From the NCBI GenBank assembly GCA_050184225.1, contig JBFXAN010000018.1, forward strand, positions 1 through 62,581: a DNA stretch of 62,581 nucleotides, read 5' to 3'. Source of the stretch: JBFXAN01 sp050184225. Lineage in GTDB: Bacteria > Chloroflexota > Dehalococcoidia > CAUJGQ01. The translations under genes were made by a program, and so were the position numbers. Under the pieces are notes generated by a model. That model did no database searches and had not been told where the DNA came from. It saw nothing but the letters and a program-made list of their open reading frames with translations. How positions within the stretch are numbered: position 1 is the stretch's first letter; each line of letters opens with the position of its first letter. Shown one piece after another: positions 16,008-25,071 of this stretch.

Positions 16008-18287
16008 TCAGGCAATCAGCTCGAGATCGCGGGCGCGGGTGATCGCTTCCCGCCGCGAGGAGGCGCCGAGCTTGCCGTAGATCGCGCGGGTGTGGGTCTT
16101 GATCGTGTTCAGGGACAGATACAGCTCCCGGCCAATCTCGCGCTGGCTGAGGTCGCCGGCCATCATCCGCAGCACACGCAATTCAGCCTCGGTCAGTTCT
16201 TCCGGCATTCCCGTGGGCCGGGACGGCAGCCGGTGGAGCGATCGCTCGGTTGTCTCAAGGAGCGAGGTGAGGATGCCGGGGTCTGGGCAGGCCGCGATCA
16301 AGACCCGCGCCTCCCCGATCAGTGTCCGCGCCGCCTGGACATGGCCGCGGGCGAAGCGAACCGGCGCCAATGCGAGCAGCGCCAGCGCCTGCTGAAACCG
16401 CCAGTCGCCGAATCCCGACAGCCGCGGTTCGAGGCCCTGGGCCAGCACTGCCTCCGCTTCGGCACAAAGTCCGCGCCGGCACAAGACCATGCCCAGCGCG
16501 AGGTATGCCGTCCACACGGTTGGATGCTCCGCCAAGCCCTTGGCCTCGCAGATTTGCACGCTCTGGCGGGCAAGCGCCTCCGCGCGGGTGGCCTCTCCCC
16601 GTTCGAGGCTGATCAGTGCCAGCACCGCCATCGCATGGGAAAGGCCGGTCGTCTGTCGATCGCGCAGCGGAGCCGCAAGTACCGCTTCTAAGATCGGGCG
16701 CGCCTCGTCCGGTTGTCCGGCAAAGTAGAGCGCGTGTCCGAGTCCCGTCCAGGCCAGCAGGTACGACAGTGTATTCGGATCGGTCTCAGACTGCACGGCG
16801 AGCTGTCCAGCCTGCACCGCCCGGCCCACATCGTCGAAGAGGAAACAGGCGCGAATCACCGCCGCCTCGGCGCTCGGTGAATGGGAGTGCAATGGCGGGG
16901 GCCGGTGGGACTCACCCGCCTCAGCGATCACGAGCAGCCGTTCGACCTCCGCCTTCGGCTGGTTCAAGAGCGCACCGATCCATGCAAGTGCGAGCGCGAG
17001 CGACGGATCGGCGCTGATCGCCGTCGTCGGTAGCTGGCTCGCCCAGGCTTCGACCGTCGCCAGCCGCCCGTTCGCCTGGAGCGGTTGGGCATAGTCAATG
17101 AATAGGTCGGACATGAGATTGTGATCGTCCGCCGCCAGCGCATGCTGCATCGCCGCGACCACATCTCCCGCCGATCGGTACCAGTGCGCCGCGCGTCGAT
17201 GCAGCTCCGGCACCAATTCCGGCCGAGACCAGTTCAATTCCACGCGGAGGATGTCGGCAAAGAGATGATGGTAGCGATACCACGCGCCGCGATCGTCGAG
17301 CGCGATGAGAAACTGGTTGGTCCGTACCAGGTCCGTCAGCGCCGCGGCCGAGTCCATCCGGCCCGTGACCGCGTCGCAGAGTGATGGGGACAGCGTATCC
17401 AACACGGACGTTTGCAGGAGAAAGGACAGCGCATCCTCCGGCAGGCGGTCGAGCACCTCACCGCCCAGGTAGTCGACGACGTGGCGTGAGTGGCCGGTGA
17501 AGTCGGCGATGAACGCCGATGTATCTGGCCGCTCGCGGAGCGAGAGCGCCGCCAGGTACAGCCCCGCCGGCCAGCACTCAGTGCGCGCGGTCAGCCGGCC
17601 GAGATCATCATGGCCCAGGCCGAGACCGAGCCGGCCGTTGAGGAAGGTCTCCACCTCTTCGTCGCTGAAGCGCAGCTCGGCGGCGCGCAGCTCGCTCAGG
17701 TCGCCGAGCGCGCGCCAGGCGGGTAGCCGCAGCGACGGATCGGCACGGGTCGCGACGACGAGATGCAACGCCGGCGGCATGCGCCGGAGGAAGAAGTCGA
17801 GCGAGTCGTGACACTCGGGGCTGGTCACCTCGTGGAAATCATCGAGGATCAGCACGATCGGCCGATCGAGGGACCACAGGTCGTTGAGGATGTACGGCAG
17901 CACCGAGCGGGTAAGGCTCGCGCCCGGCCGCTCCAGTGCCTCCAGGCCGGCATCAAAGCAGCCCGGCTCGAGCCGGCGAAGCGCGTGCAGGATGTAGGTC
18001 CAGAAGATGGCCGGATCGTTGTCCAGGTCGTCGAGCGACAGCCAGGCGAATCGCCGGCCGGAGGTGCTGTGCGCGCACCACTCTGCCAGCATCGTGGACT
18101 TCCCGAAGCCGGCGGCCGCACTGACGAGTGTCAGTTTCCGCGTGATGCCGTCGTCAAGTCGCTGCCGCAACCGAGGTCGGGAGATGTGCTCAGGATGCAG
18201 AACGGGTGGATGCAGCTTCGCTTCCAGCACCACCCGAGGGGCTGGAGCCGGCACCTGTCGCGAAGCGTCCGGATTCACCGCATTCAT
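16008..18287 (-). CDS. MalT-like LuxR-family ATP-dependent transcriptional regulator (1)
   Basis: A 759-residue STAND-type regulator. A short N-terminal tail leads into the NTPase domain. Walker A is AAGFGKST (58-65), Walker B is IVLILDDFHEV, and a sensor arginine region follows (VVATRADPSLRLPAWRALGDLSELRAAELRFS). A TPR-like helical sensor region spans about 380-680. A C-terminal LuxR helix-turn-helix (ELTEAELRVLRMMAGDLSQREIGRELYLS) ends the protein. Such proteins activate promoters after binding a small inducer plus ATP. The ATG at 18287 is preferred over an in-frame TTG 42 bp upstream. Palindromes just upstream may be an autoregulatory site. It is a candidate reader of the composite elements. 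Confidence 0.9.
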   Translation of the reverse strand: MNAVNPDASRQVPAPAPRVVLEAKLHPPVLHPEHISRPRLRQRLDDGITRKLTLVSAAAGFGKSTMLAEWCAHSTSGRRFAWLSLDDLDNDPAIFWTYILHALRRLEPGCFDAGLEALERPGASLTRSVLPYILNDLWSLDRPIVLILDDFHEVTSPECHDSLDFFLRRMPPALHLVVATRADPSLRLPAWRALGDLSELRAAELRFSDEEVETFLNGRLGLGLGHDDLGRLTARTECWPAGLYLAALSLRERPDTSAFIADFTGHSRHVVDYLGGEVLDRLPEDALSFLLQTSVLDTLSPSLCDAVTGRMDSAAALTDLVRTNQFLIALDDRGAWYRYHHLFADILRVELNWSRPELVPELHRRAAHWYRSAGDVVAAMQHALAADDHNLMSDLFIDYAQPLQANGRLATVEAWASQLPTTAISADPSLALALAWIGALLNQPKAEVERLLVIAEAGESHRPPPLHSHSPSAEAAVIRACFLFDDVGRAVQAGQLAVQSETDPNTLSYLLAWTGLGHALYFAGQPDEARPILEAVLAAPLRDRQTTGLSHAMAVLALISLERGEATRAEALARQSVQICEAKGLAEHPTVWTAYLALGMVLCRRGLCAEAEAVLAQGLEPRLSGFGDWRFQQALALLALAPVRFARGHVQAARTLIGEARVLIAACPDPGILTSLLETTERSLHRLPSRPTGMPEELTEAELRVLRMMAGDLSQREIGRELYLSLNTIKTHTRAIYGKLGASSRREAITRARDLELIA

Positions 18288-18309
18288 GCTGGCGGGATAT
18301 CTCTCTGCA

Positions 18310-18336
18310 TTGATAGTCAATATTGACAACAGACTA
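18310..18336. promoter_or_regulatory. Nested palindromes upstream of MalT-like regulator 1
   Basis: GATAGTC (18310-18316) and GACTATC (18330-18336) are inverted over a 13-base gap, overlapping the perfect 12-bp palindrome GTCAATATTGAC (18314-18325). It sits 23-49 bp before the ATG in an AT-rich patch, as expected of an operator or promoter. The remaining intergenic DNA up to 18625 holds nothing else I recognise. Confidence 0.5.
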
Positions 18337-18625
18337 TCAACCGACCTAACGGGTCGTCTTGGGCCGGCGAGTATGATGTTGCCCCCTCCCGTGACGCGAA
18401 GACGATATCACCGAGTCTTATCTCATGGCAAGGCTTGGTACCGGGCAACGTAGGTCCATTCGATACCGACATTCCTTAGTTAATGACGGATTAACAATAT
18501 GACGTTCGCCGAATCTCCCGCGACCTCATTCCGATGCCGCGTAACCGCGCCGCGTGTCTTTACCGACACGGCGGCAGCGACGGTGGTGCGCCTCGACGAC
18601 GATTACGTCACACTCGGAGCCGGCA

Positions 18626-18655
18626 CCGGGCGCCGCATCATTCAGCGGCGCCCGG
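18626..18655 (-). terminator. Hairpin downstream of the secreted repeat protein
   Basis: CCGGGCGCCGC (18626-18636) and GCGGCGCCCGG (18645-18655) pair perfectly over 11 bp with an 8-base loop, 15 bp past the stop of the minus-strand gene. No T-tract follows. Confidence 0.5.
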
Positions 18656-18670
18656 CGGTTCGGTTTTCGG

Positions 18671-19747
18671 CTAGACTGAACGGAAGCAGACGTACAACTC
18701 AACTCCTTGGTATTGGCTGCCAATATCAAAGATTGCGAGACTCACCTGGGTCGGCGGCGCCTCCGATGGGGTGAGCGACCGCGCGGTCGCGGCGAAGCCG
18801 CTCGTGCCGCTGTTTGCCGACCGTCCGACCGGGAGGAGATAGCCGGCCCAGACCTCCAGATCATTGGGCGGATTGGGATAGCGCTGAAGGTTGCTCTCCC
18901 AGACGGCGGCGACACCCGGGCTGTCAGCGCAGGAGCCGCTGGTCACACGCACGTAGGTCAGCGTCGGGTCGAGCGCGATCTCCCGGCTGTAAATCCAGTG
19001 ACCGTCGTCGGCAATCAGGGCCGAGCCGGCCTGAATCCAGTTCTCCGGCGCCGCGATCACCTCGTAGCAGGTCTGCGTGACCGACTGCGAGCCACCAGGA
19101 TAGGTATAGGTCAGCACGGCACATTCGGTGCCGGCAGCGTCGCCGACAACTCCGGGAATGCAGGCACCGGTGCCGTCATCATAGCCGGCGGCAATAGTGT
19201 CGCTACTGCCGTTCGGGTGCTTGACGACGACGGTGATCGGCCCTGGTCCAGGCACGCGATAGCAGATCTGAATCGGATCGCCGGACTGATACACGGTGCG
19301 GTCCGTGGAGATGGTGGCATTGTCGGGGGGAATCGGTGGTACGCTTCCGATCACCTGGAAACAGGTCTGTGTCGTTCCCGTGCCGGCTGCCGCCGGATAC
19401 GTCATCCGCACGCACTCATTTCCTGTTGGTGGCGTCACCGTACCGGGAATGCAGCCGTCGGTGCCGTCGCTTGGCCCCGAATAGAGCACGCGCGTGGTTC
19501 CGTCGGCGGCAATGTCCGTGATCGTGATGAAGCCGGGATTCGGGACGCGATAGCAGATCAGGATTGGGTCGCCAACGAAGTACTGCGACTTGTCGGTCCA
19601 GATTGCCGCGGTGCCGGGCACCACGGTCTGGGGAGCCGGCGTTTGCGCTTTGGTCGTTCCCGGCTCCAGCGTGACCAGCGCGATCAGCGCGGCCAGGCTC
19701 AGCAATGCGACGCTTATGCGGGCGGTCCTGCTTCGGGCGACATACAT
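18671..19747 (-). CDS. Secreted protein with two tandem ICYRVP repeats
   Basis: A protein of 358 residues from the ATG at 19747; a GTG 9 bp upstream is the alternative. A signal peptide is clear (TARISVALLSLAALIALVTL then TKAQ). Two repeats of about 110 residues follow. Each starts T-D-[KR]-x3-Y-x2-GDPI-x-ICYRVP and ends QTC[FY][QE]VI, with paired cysteines (ICYRVP, GCIPG, ECVRMTY/ECAVLTY, QTCF/QTCY) that suggest disulfides. A third, different domain (residues about 240-358) ends in LYVCFRSV. I do not recognise the family. It is probably exported to the cell surface. A composite TCACC element lies about 100 bp upstream. Confidence 0.75.
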   Translation of the reverse strand: MYVARSRTARISVALLSLAALIALVTLEPGTTKAQTPAPQTVVPGTAAIWTDKSQYFVGDPILICYRVPNPGFITITDIAADGTTRVLYSGPSDGTDGCIPGTVTPPTGNECVRMTYPAAAGTGTTQTCFQVIGSVPPIPPDNATISTDRTVYQSGDPIQICYRVPGPGPITVVVKHPNGSSDTIAAGYDDGTGACIPGVVGDAAGTECAVLTYTYPGGSQSVTQTCYEVIAAPENWIQAGSALIADDGHWIYSREIALDPTLTYVRVTSGSCADSPGVAAVWESNLQRYPNPPNDLEVWAGYLLPVGRSANSGTSGFAATARSLTPSEAPPTQVSLAIFDIGSQYQGVELYVCFRSV

Positions 19748-19848
19748 CTCAGACACTCGCTCCTTTCACGTGCGACGGAGACCATGTGTGTGCGTCAGGC
19801 ACTTCAACGTATTTCTCCGCCGGCTTGGCATCAGACTGGCGGGCATAC

Positions 19849-19890
19849 GGGTGACCAAACATCATCCGCGAACCGTGATCACCCAGGTGA
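19849..19890 (-). promoter_or_regulatory. TCACC composite element I (upstream of secreted protein)
   Basis: Minus strand: TCACCTGGGTGA (19890-19879), an 11-bp spacer, GGATGA (19867-19862, one mismatch), a 7-bp spacer, TCACCC (19854-19849). It lies between the SulP stop and the secreted repeat protein, directed at the latter. Confidence 0.78.
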
Positions 19891-19914
19891 ATCAACGGCG
19901 CCGGGTGGCCGGTA

Positions 19915-21687
19915 TCAAGGCCGGTCTTCGCGTGAGGGTTGGTCAGCTTCCGCGGCGCGGTGCGCGTTGTAGGCGTTCACCGCCGCCCGCACCGTTGGAA
20001 AGAAGTGGTCGTGGCCGATCGTGTCGCTGAGGCCCATCCGGTCAAACATCGAGACGACGGGATGCTTCGCCCGCGCCACGACCAGGACGATGCTCTGCGC
20101 GCTTAATTCTTCACAGAGGTCGCGGACCGCCTCGCCCGCCGTCAGGTCGATCGTGTTGACGCCCTCGGCGTCGAAGACGAACCAGTCGATCGACTCCGGA
20201 TGCTCGCTGACGAGCCGGCGAACCCGTTCCTTCAAATAGCCGGCATTGACGAAGAAGAGCGGCGCGTCGAAGCGATAGAGGATCAGACCCGGAATCGTCG
20301 GCACATCCGGCCGTTGGTCCGCGCTCACCGTGCCTTCGACGTCATCGGGAAGGACGAGGACCGCATCGTCGGGACGGGCGACGCGCCGCACGACGTTGAG
20401 GATCGTCAGGCCAACCGCCAGCAACAGTCCGACGAGGATGCCGAAGATGAGTACGCCGAGCGTCGTGAACATGGCGACGAACAATTCGAGCCGATCGATG
20501 CGACGGATCTCGGTGACGGTACGCAGATCGAGCAGGCTGAGGCCGGCGGCGATCACGACGGCGCCCAGTGCGGCGTTCGGCAGATAGGCGAGCGGTTCCG
20601 TCAGGAAGATGAGGACGATCGCCACCCCGACGGCGGCGGCGGCGCCGGCTACCTGACTGGCCCCACCCGATTGGTCGTTCACCGTCGTCCGCGAGGCGCT
20701 GCTCCCGACGGGAAGGCCCTGAAAGAAACTCGTCGCCAGGTTCGCGGCGCCGATGCCGAGGAACTCTTGATTCGCATCGACGGCGTAATCGTTCTTGGCG
20801 GCGAACCGGCGGGCGGTCAGCGTCGAGTCGATATAGGCGACGAGCGCGAAGCCGAGGGCGCCGCCGAGCAAGGGACCGAGCTCGCCGAACGTCGCCGAAG
20901 GTGCTTGTGGCATCGGCAGACCGGCCGGGATCGCGCCAACCGTCGCCACACCATGGGCCTGCAGATCAAAGAGCTTGACCGCCGCCAGCGCGCCCACCGT
21001 GCCGAGCAAGGCGGCGGGCACCCGCCGGTTGATACGCCGCATGATCAGGACAAATCCCAACACCGAGACGCCGACGAGCAGCGTGAGCTCGTGCGTCTGG
21101 TCTGCCTTCCTGATGAACTCTGCAATCCGTCCAAAGAAGCCGTCCGCCTCGATCGAGATGCCAAAGAACTTGCCGATCTGTCCCGCCAGGATGTTCAGCG
21201 CGACACCGTTGAGGTAGCCGACGAGGACCGGCTTCGACAGAAAGTCCGCCATGAATCCCAGGCGCGCGACCCGTCCGAGAATGAGCACCGCTGCCGTGAA
21301 GATCGCCATCATCGCTGCCAGACCGAGATATTCTTCTGATCCGGGCACCGCGAGCGGCGTCAGCGATGCGGCGACGATCGCGGCGCCACCGGCATCGGGA
21401 CCGACCACGAGCTGACGCGATGTGCCGAAGACGGCGTAGACGAGCAGGGGAATCAGGCTGGCGTAGAGGCCCGCGACCGGAGGCAGGCCGGCCTGCTGGC
21501 TGTAGGCCATCGTCGACGGAATGATGATCGCCGTGACCGACAGTCCGGCCATCAGGTCGGAACGCAGCAGTGTTCGGTCGTATGTCGGAAGCCAGCTGAA
21601 TAGTGGGATGAATCGCGTCAGCTTTCCTGACGTGGTTGCCGCCTGCCGGCTCGCCGGCGCGCTTGTGGTGGTTGTCGAATCAGCCAA
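19915..21687 (-). CDS. SulP family anion transporter with STAS domain (copy 2)
   Basis: About 590 residues. The SulP membrane domain shows IPSTMAYSQQAGLPPVAGLYASLIP, VGPDAGGAAIVAASL and an NQEFLGIGAANLATSFFQGLPVGSSASRT region. A cytosolic C-terminal STAS domain (ESIDWFVFDAEGVNTIDLTAGEAVRDL) follows. A TTG at 21687 is chosen as start because GGGAGG stands 9 bases upstream; an in-frame ATG 69 bp earlier has no such site. This leaves a short polar, threonine-rich N-terminus. The substrate is unknown. It is a paralogue of the SulP genes at 3428 and 32075. No composite element is seen before it. Confidence 0.85.
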   Translation of the reverse strand: MADSTTTTSAPASRQAATTSGKLTRFIPLFSWLPTYDRTLLRSDLMAGLSVTAIIIPSTMAYSQQAGLPPVAGLYASLIPLLVYAVFGTSRQLVVGPDAGGAAIVAASLTPLAVPGSEEYLGLAAMMAIFTAAVLILGRVARLGFMADFLSKPVLVGYLNGVALNILAGQIGKFFGISIEADGFFGRIAEFIRKADQTHELTLLVGVSVLGFVLIMRRINRRVPAALLGTVGALAAVKLFDLQAHGVATVGAIPAGLPMPQAPSATFGELGPLLGGALGFALVAYIDSTLTARRFAAKNDYAVDANQEFLGIGAANLATSFFQGLPVGSSASRTTVNDQSGGASQVAGAAAAVGVAIVLIFLTEPLAYLPNAALGAVVIAAGLSLLDLRTVTEIRRIDRLELFVAMFTTLGVLIFGILVGLLLAVGLTILNVVRRVARPDDAVLVLPDDVEGTVSADQRPDVPTIPGLILYRFDAPLFFVNAGYLKERVRRLVSEHPESIDWFVFDAEGVNTIDLTAGEAVRDLCEELSAQSIVLVVARAKHPVVSMFDRMGLSDTIGHDHFFPTVRAAVNAYNAHRAAEADQPSREDRP

Positions 21688-21808
21688 GGTAGCAGGCCTC
21701 CCTTCGAGTGGCGGCTCCGTTGGTGGTGCTCGGTGGGGTGACCTGGGTTCGGACATCGTTGAATGCCAGTGGTCGTGTCAGGGCGGCGCCTGCCATTGGG
21801 TGATCGGC

Positions 21809-22270
21809 TCAGAGAGGAGCGCTGCGCTCGGCGGCGTTCACCTGGGGCGCGGTCGCACGGTCCATGAATGGGCCAAGGGCGCGGTATTCGTTACCGCTCC
21901 GAACCGCAACCTCGACCGCCCCGGATGGATCGAGCAGGAAGGGAACGATGACGGGTGCATCCCCCATCCGCTTGACCTGATCCGGCTGGGCGGGATGGAT
22001 CGCCTCGGGCATCGCCCGAGACACGGGCAAGAGCGTATACCTCGTGCGCGCGGGACCGCCCGCCAGGACGAGGACGTTGCTCACCCACCAGGCGCTGCCA
22101 CTGCTCCACTTCGGGCCAGCGCCCTCGACCGCGCCCGACGTGGCACGGATCTTCGCGTCGAACGAGCCGGCGCGTTTGGCTACCCGCCGTCGTTGTCGCA
22201 GCACGAGGAGCAGCGCAATCGCGATCAGCCACAGGGGAATGCCAATGAAGATCAGTAGTGCGATGACCAT
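21809..22270 (-). CDS. DUF2550-like single-pass membrane protein
   Basis: A 153-residue protein with an N-terminal transmembrane helix (VIALLIFIGIPLWLIAIALLLVL), a basic stop-transfer RQRRR, and a soluble beta-rich domain. The domain begins GSFDAKIR and includes WVSNVLVLAGGPARTRYTLLPVSR, similar in layout to the DUF2550 family known from actinobacteria. The function of that family is unknown. The ATG at 22270 follows GGAGGG; the frame is open 57 bp further upstream. It lies upstream of the SulP gene on the same strand, 121 bp apart. The resemblance was judged by eye. Confidence 0.6.
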   Translation of the reverse strand: MVIALLIFIGIPLWLIAIALLLVLRQRRRVAKRAGSFDAKIRATSGAVEGAGPKWSSGSAWWVSNVLVLAGGPARTRYTLLPVSRAMPEAIHPAQPDQVKRMGDAPVIVPFLLDPSGAVEVAVRSGNEYRALGPFMDRATAPQVNAAERSAPL

Positions 22271-22390
22271 GCGGTCCCTCCTCGTCGGGCGTGTCCCGCG
22301 GTTGATCCACCAGTGACGCCGGCACACGCTCCGGTCTGGATTCCAGCATCCGTGGACATTGGATGAGGAGGCTTCACCCTGCTGCGCGGA

Positions 22391-22432
22391 TCACCTGGGT
22401 GAAAGGCGAATCCGGGTGATGACGGTTCACCC
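22391..22432 (+). promoter_or_regulatory. TCACC composite element B (upstream of DUF1269 gene)
   Basis: TCACCTGGGTGA (22391-22402), an 11-bp spacer, GGGTGA (22414-22419), a 7-bp spacer, TCACCC (22427-22432). It ends 107 bp before the DUF1269 start and sits in the divergent region between that gene and the DUF2550-like gene. Confidence 0.82.
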
Positions 22433-22539
22433 CTCCAGCCGGGCATCCTACGCTCGGATACCTCACGGTTGGCCAGGTGCATGTGGGGCCGGCGAAGAAC
22501 CGGCACCGCTGCACACAAGAGCGAAGGAGAGATGACACG

Positions 22540-23106
22540 GTGAGCAAGAGCCTGGAGGTCATCGCGGCGGTCTATGCGACCCAGGAGCAGGCGGACACGA
22601 TCCTCGATACGCTGCAGAAGATGCATCGCGCTTCGACGATCACGCTCGCCGACGCGGCCCTGGTGACCAAAGACGGCGAGGGCAAGATCCACGTCAAGGA
22701 AACACGGGAAGTGACGACCAAGAAAGGCGCCAAGCGGGGCGCGATCGTCACCGGCATCATCGGACTGATCTATCCGCCCAGCCTGATCGCCTCGGTCGTT
22801 GCCGGCGGCGCGCTCGGCGGCGCCTGGGGCAAGATTCGCGACACCGGCATCAAGACGGGCGAGCTCAAGGGCATCGGCACCGATCTCGAGCCGGGCAAGG
22901 TCGCCGTCGTCGCCCTGGCCGAGCCGGAATGGGTACCGGCGATCGAGCGGGCGATGCAGGCGTGGGACGGACAGCTGGTCAAGCACGGCTTCAGCGCCGA
23001 AGAGTCTCAAGAGATCGAGCAGGCGGCGGAAGCCGAGCAGCCGGAGGAAGCGGCGCCGTCTGACGCACCGCAGGCCGAAGCCGCTCCTCCCAGCGCCACA
23101 TCGTGA
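22540..23106 (+). CDS. DUF1269 family protein
   Basis: A 188-residue protein. The N-terminal half has an alpha/beta start (SLEVIAAVYATQEQADTILDTLQKM) and a central glycine-rich membrane-type segment (KRGAIVTGIIGLIYPPSLIASVVAGGALGGAWG). This is the DUF1269 layout, as in putative membrane-associated stress proteins. The C-terminal 40 residues are acidic and Ala/Pro/Glu-rich, likely disordered. The GTG start follows GAAGGAGAG. It opens a plus-strand operon with the zinc-ribbon and TRIC genes, behind composite element B. Molecular role unknown. Confidence 0.8.
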   Translation: MSKSLEVIAAVYATQEQADTILDTLQKMHRASTITLADAALVTKDGEGKIHVKETREVTTKKGAKRGAIVTGIIGLIYPPSLIASVVAGGALGGAWGKIRDTGIKTGELKGIGTDLEPGKVAVVALAEPEWVPAIERAMQAWDGQLVKHGFSAEESQEIEQAAEAEQPEEAAPSDAPQAEAAPPSATS

Positions 23107-23118
23107 GGGAGGTCCACC

Positions 23119-23319
23119 GTGGTGCTCAAAGGGTGTCCGAAGTGCCGGGGCGACCTGAGCCTGGACCATGAACTGCAGGACAGGACGCTCGACCTGGTCT
23201 GCATCCAGTGCGGCTACCGGCTGCCTTCCTCCGAGCGCGAGGCTCTCCTGACGCGGCCCCAGGACCGTGCCGTGGCAGGCGCGACGCGGATGGCCGAGCG
23301 GCAGCGCACCGCCGCCTAG
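23119..23319 (+). CDS. Small zinc-ribbon-like protein
   Basis: A 66-residue protein. Two CxxC knuckles (CPKCRGD near residue 6 and CIQCGYR near residue 28) form a likely zinc ribbon. A basic C-terminal tail follows. The GTG start lies 12 bp after the DUF1269 stop with GGGAGG upstream, so it is in the same operon. It may bind nucleic acid or a protein partner; no specific family is recognised. Confidence 0.6.
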   Translation: MVLKGCPKCRGDLSLDHELQDRTLDLVCIQCGYRLPSSEREALLTRPQDRAVAGATRMAERQRTAA

Positions 23320-23357
23320 GGCTGTGCGGCCGGGAATGGATCAGGATCGAGCCGAAT

Positions 23358-24014
23358 ATGGATGGAACGGTCCGAGACGTCATCGAGACAATCGGCATTC
23401 TGTCGTTTGCCGTGACGGGCATGATCGTCGCGCAGAAGGCGGGCGTGAACCCGGCAGGCACGTATCTGGTCGCGTTGTTCGCGGGCATGGGCGGCGGCAC
23501 GCTGCGCGACGTGATGCTGGATGTGCGTCCGTTCCTCTGGGAGAAGCAGCCACTCTATCCGGTGGTCATCTTCCTGCTGTCGCTCGGCTACGTCTTCTGG
23601 TCGCGTGCCCACGCGTTCCTCAGCCAACCAAAGCACATCGTCTTCGCCACGATCGAAGTCGTGGCGGCTGCCTCCCTGGGCATCGCCGGCGCGGTCAAGG
23701 CCGATTCCCTGGGGCAACAGTGGCTGATGGTTGTGATCTACGGCGTGATCTCTGGTTCGTTTGGTGGAGTGGCGCGCGACATGCTGGTGAACGAGATGCC
23801 GCTGCTCTTCAGGGTGGGCGAGTGGCTGGCCGGCGCGCTGCTGATCGGTTGCCTGGTGTTGGTCGGGTTGGAAGCAGCCGGCGCGTCCGCCTATCTGTCG
23901 TCGGGGATTGGCGCTGCCTTGATCATCGGCATCCGCCTCACCGCCGTTCTCAGGCAGCGCCATCAGCACCTGATCCCAGTGACGCAGACGGCATCGGTGG
24001 AGGCGCCACGGTGA
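23358..24014 (+). CDS. TRIC cation channel family protein (UPF0126/YadS-like)
   Basis: A 218-residue protein with about seven hydrophobic helices and an internal repeat of two similar halves. The hallmark is in the first half: IETIGILSFAVTGMIVAQKAGVNPAGTYLVALFAGMGGGTLRDVMLD. The second half repeats it (VIYGVISGSFGGVARDMLVNEMP). Prokaryotic TRIC homologues are trimeric cation channels, mainly for K+. The 'GGGTLRD' and 'GSFGGVARD' kinked-helix motifs are intact. The ATG at 23358 fits the conserved N-terminus. It is third gene of the element-B operon. Confidence 0.88.
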   Translation: MDGTVRDVIETIGILSFAVTGMIVAQKAGVNPAGTYLVALFAGMGGGTLRDVMLDVRPFLWEKQPLYPVVIFLLSLGYVFWSRAHAFLSQPKHIVFATIEVVAAASLGIAGAVKADSLGQQWLMVVIYGVISGSFGGVARDMLVNEMPLLFRVGEWLAGALLIGCLVLVGLEAAGASAYLSSGIGAALIIGIRLTAVLRQRHQHLIPVTQTASVEAPR

Positions 24015-24050
24015 GACGCTCATATTGCTCCACGTTGAGGGAGCGCACTG

Positions 24051-24092
24051 TCACCTGGGTGAACCCGTGTCGGGGGTGATGTGGTATCACCC
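24051..24092 (+). promoter_or_regulatory. TCACC composite element C (upstream of small membrane gene)
   Basis: TCACCTGGGTGA (24051-24062), an 11-bp spacer, GGGTGA (24074-24079), a 7-bp spacer, TCACCC (24087-24092). The next gene starts 51 bp downstream. Confidence 0.82.
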
Positions 24093-24143
24093 AACTTCTG
24101 GTGACGCTCGGTTCATCACACTCGGTATCTAGGAGGAAACGCG

Positions 24144-24377
24144 ATGGAAGTCCTCGGTTGGTTCTTCGGGTTCATGTTCTGGACGTTCTACATCTTCGCC
24201 ATCTTTACGGTCTGTATGCTCACCTTCAAGAAGGGTCATACCCTGCTTGGCATCCTCGGCATCTTCCTGCCGTTTCTCTGGCTGATCGGCGCGATCATGC
24301 CGGCCAAGCGCGGGTCGCGCTTCGAGATGGAGCAGGCGATGGCACAGCAGGCGCGGATGCAGCAGATGACGAGCTAA
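24144..24377 (+). CDS. Small two-helix membrane protein
   Basis: 77 residues with two hydrophobic helices (residues about 4-24 and 31-50) and a methionine/glutamine-rich polar tail (EMEQAMAQQARMQQM). A TAGGAGGAAAC site precedes the ATG. It is the first gene after composite element C and 52 bp before a HdeD gene. I do not recognise the family. Confidence 0.65.
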   Translation: MEVLGWFFGFMFWTFYIFAIFTVCMLTFKKGHTLLGILGIFLPFLWLIGAIMPAKRGSRFEMEQAMAQQARMQQMTS

Positions 24378-24429
24378 TCAGTTCGGACCGGCTTGACGAG
24401 CGCGGTGCGCGCTGAATGCGAGGACACGC

Positions 24430-25071
24430 ATGATGAACTTCGACCATCGGCTGAGTGAGGTCGAGCGCACGACCAAATGGTGGTGGGTATTCTTGATCAC
24501 GGGCATCCTGTGGCTGTTCGTATCGATGATCGTCTTCCGGTTCGACATCACCTCAGTTGAGGCTGTGGGAATACTGATCGCCTGCGTCGTGATCATGGCC
24601 GGCGTGAACGAGTTCCTCGCGATCGGGGTGACTAAGGGCGGTTGGATGTGGGTGCATGCCATCCTCGGCGTGATCTTCATCGTCTTTGGCATCGCCGCGT
24701 TCGTCTATCCGGGGCGGACCTTCGTGACGATGGCATCGATTATGGGCTGGGTGCTGCTGTTCAAGGGCATCTTCGACATCGTCGTCGCCTTTATGACCAA
24801 GTCTGTTAACGAGCTCTGGTGGCTGAATCTGATCGTCGGCATCGCCGAGATCGCGCTCGCCTTCTGGGCGGCGGGCTACTTCGGCCGCAAGGTCGTGATC
24901 CTGATCGCCTGGGTGGGGGCCTTGGCCTTGCTGCGCGGCATCACCGAGATCATCCTCGCCTTCCAGGTCCGCGCCATCCACAAGCAGGCCGAGCGCGGTA
25001 CGTTGACCCTGCCGGAGAGCGACAGCCCGGCCATGGCCGCGGGACAGGAAGGATCGGCCGCGCCCGCATGA
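24430..25071 (+). CDS. HdeD/DUF308 family membrane protein (copy 1)
   Basis: 213 residues with six hydrophobic helices in the three-hairpin layout of HdeD (DUF308) proteins. After a polar N-terminus come WWWVFLITGILWLFVSMIVFRFD, WMWVHAILGVIFIVFGIAAFVYP, and the repeated LLFKGIFDIVVAF / LALLRGITEIILAF units. HdeD acts in acid resistance in E. coli; its mechanism is uncertain. ATG codons at 24430 and 24433 are both possible. The TGA stop at 25069-25071 is followed in the same frame by an FGE remnant. A paralogue is at 34297. Confidence 0.85.
   Translation: MMNFDHRLSEVERTTKWWWVFLITGILWLFVSMIVFRFDITSVEAVGILIACVVIMAGVNEFLAIGVTKGGWMWVHAILGVIFIVFGIAAFVYPGRTFVTMASIMGWVLLFKGIFDIVVAFMTKSVNELWWLNLIVGIAEIALAFWAAGYFGRKVVILIAWVGALALLRGITEIILAFQVRAIHKQAERGTLTLPESDSPAMAAGQEGSAAPA

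Noticed and set aside
18735..18750. CTCACCTGGGTCGG as a further TCACC element
   Set aside because: It lies inside a coding region, lacks the second half-site and the downstream boxes.
21738..21756. GGGTGACCTGGG upstream of SulP copy 2 as a TCACC element
   Set aside because: Boxes are out of register: no palindrome, no 11-bp or 7-bp spacing.
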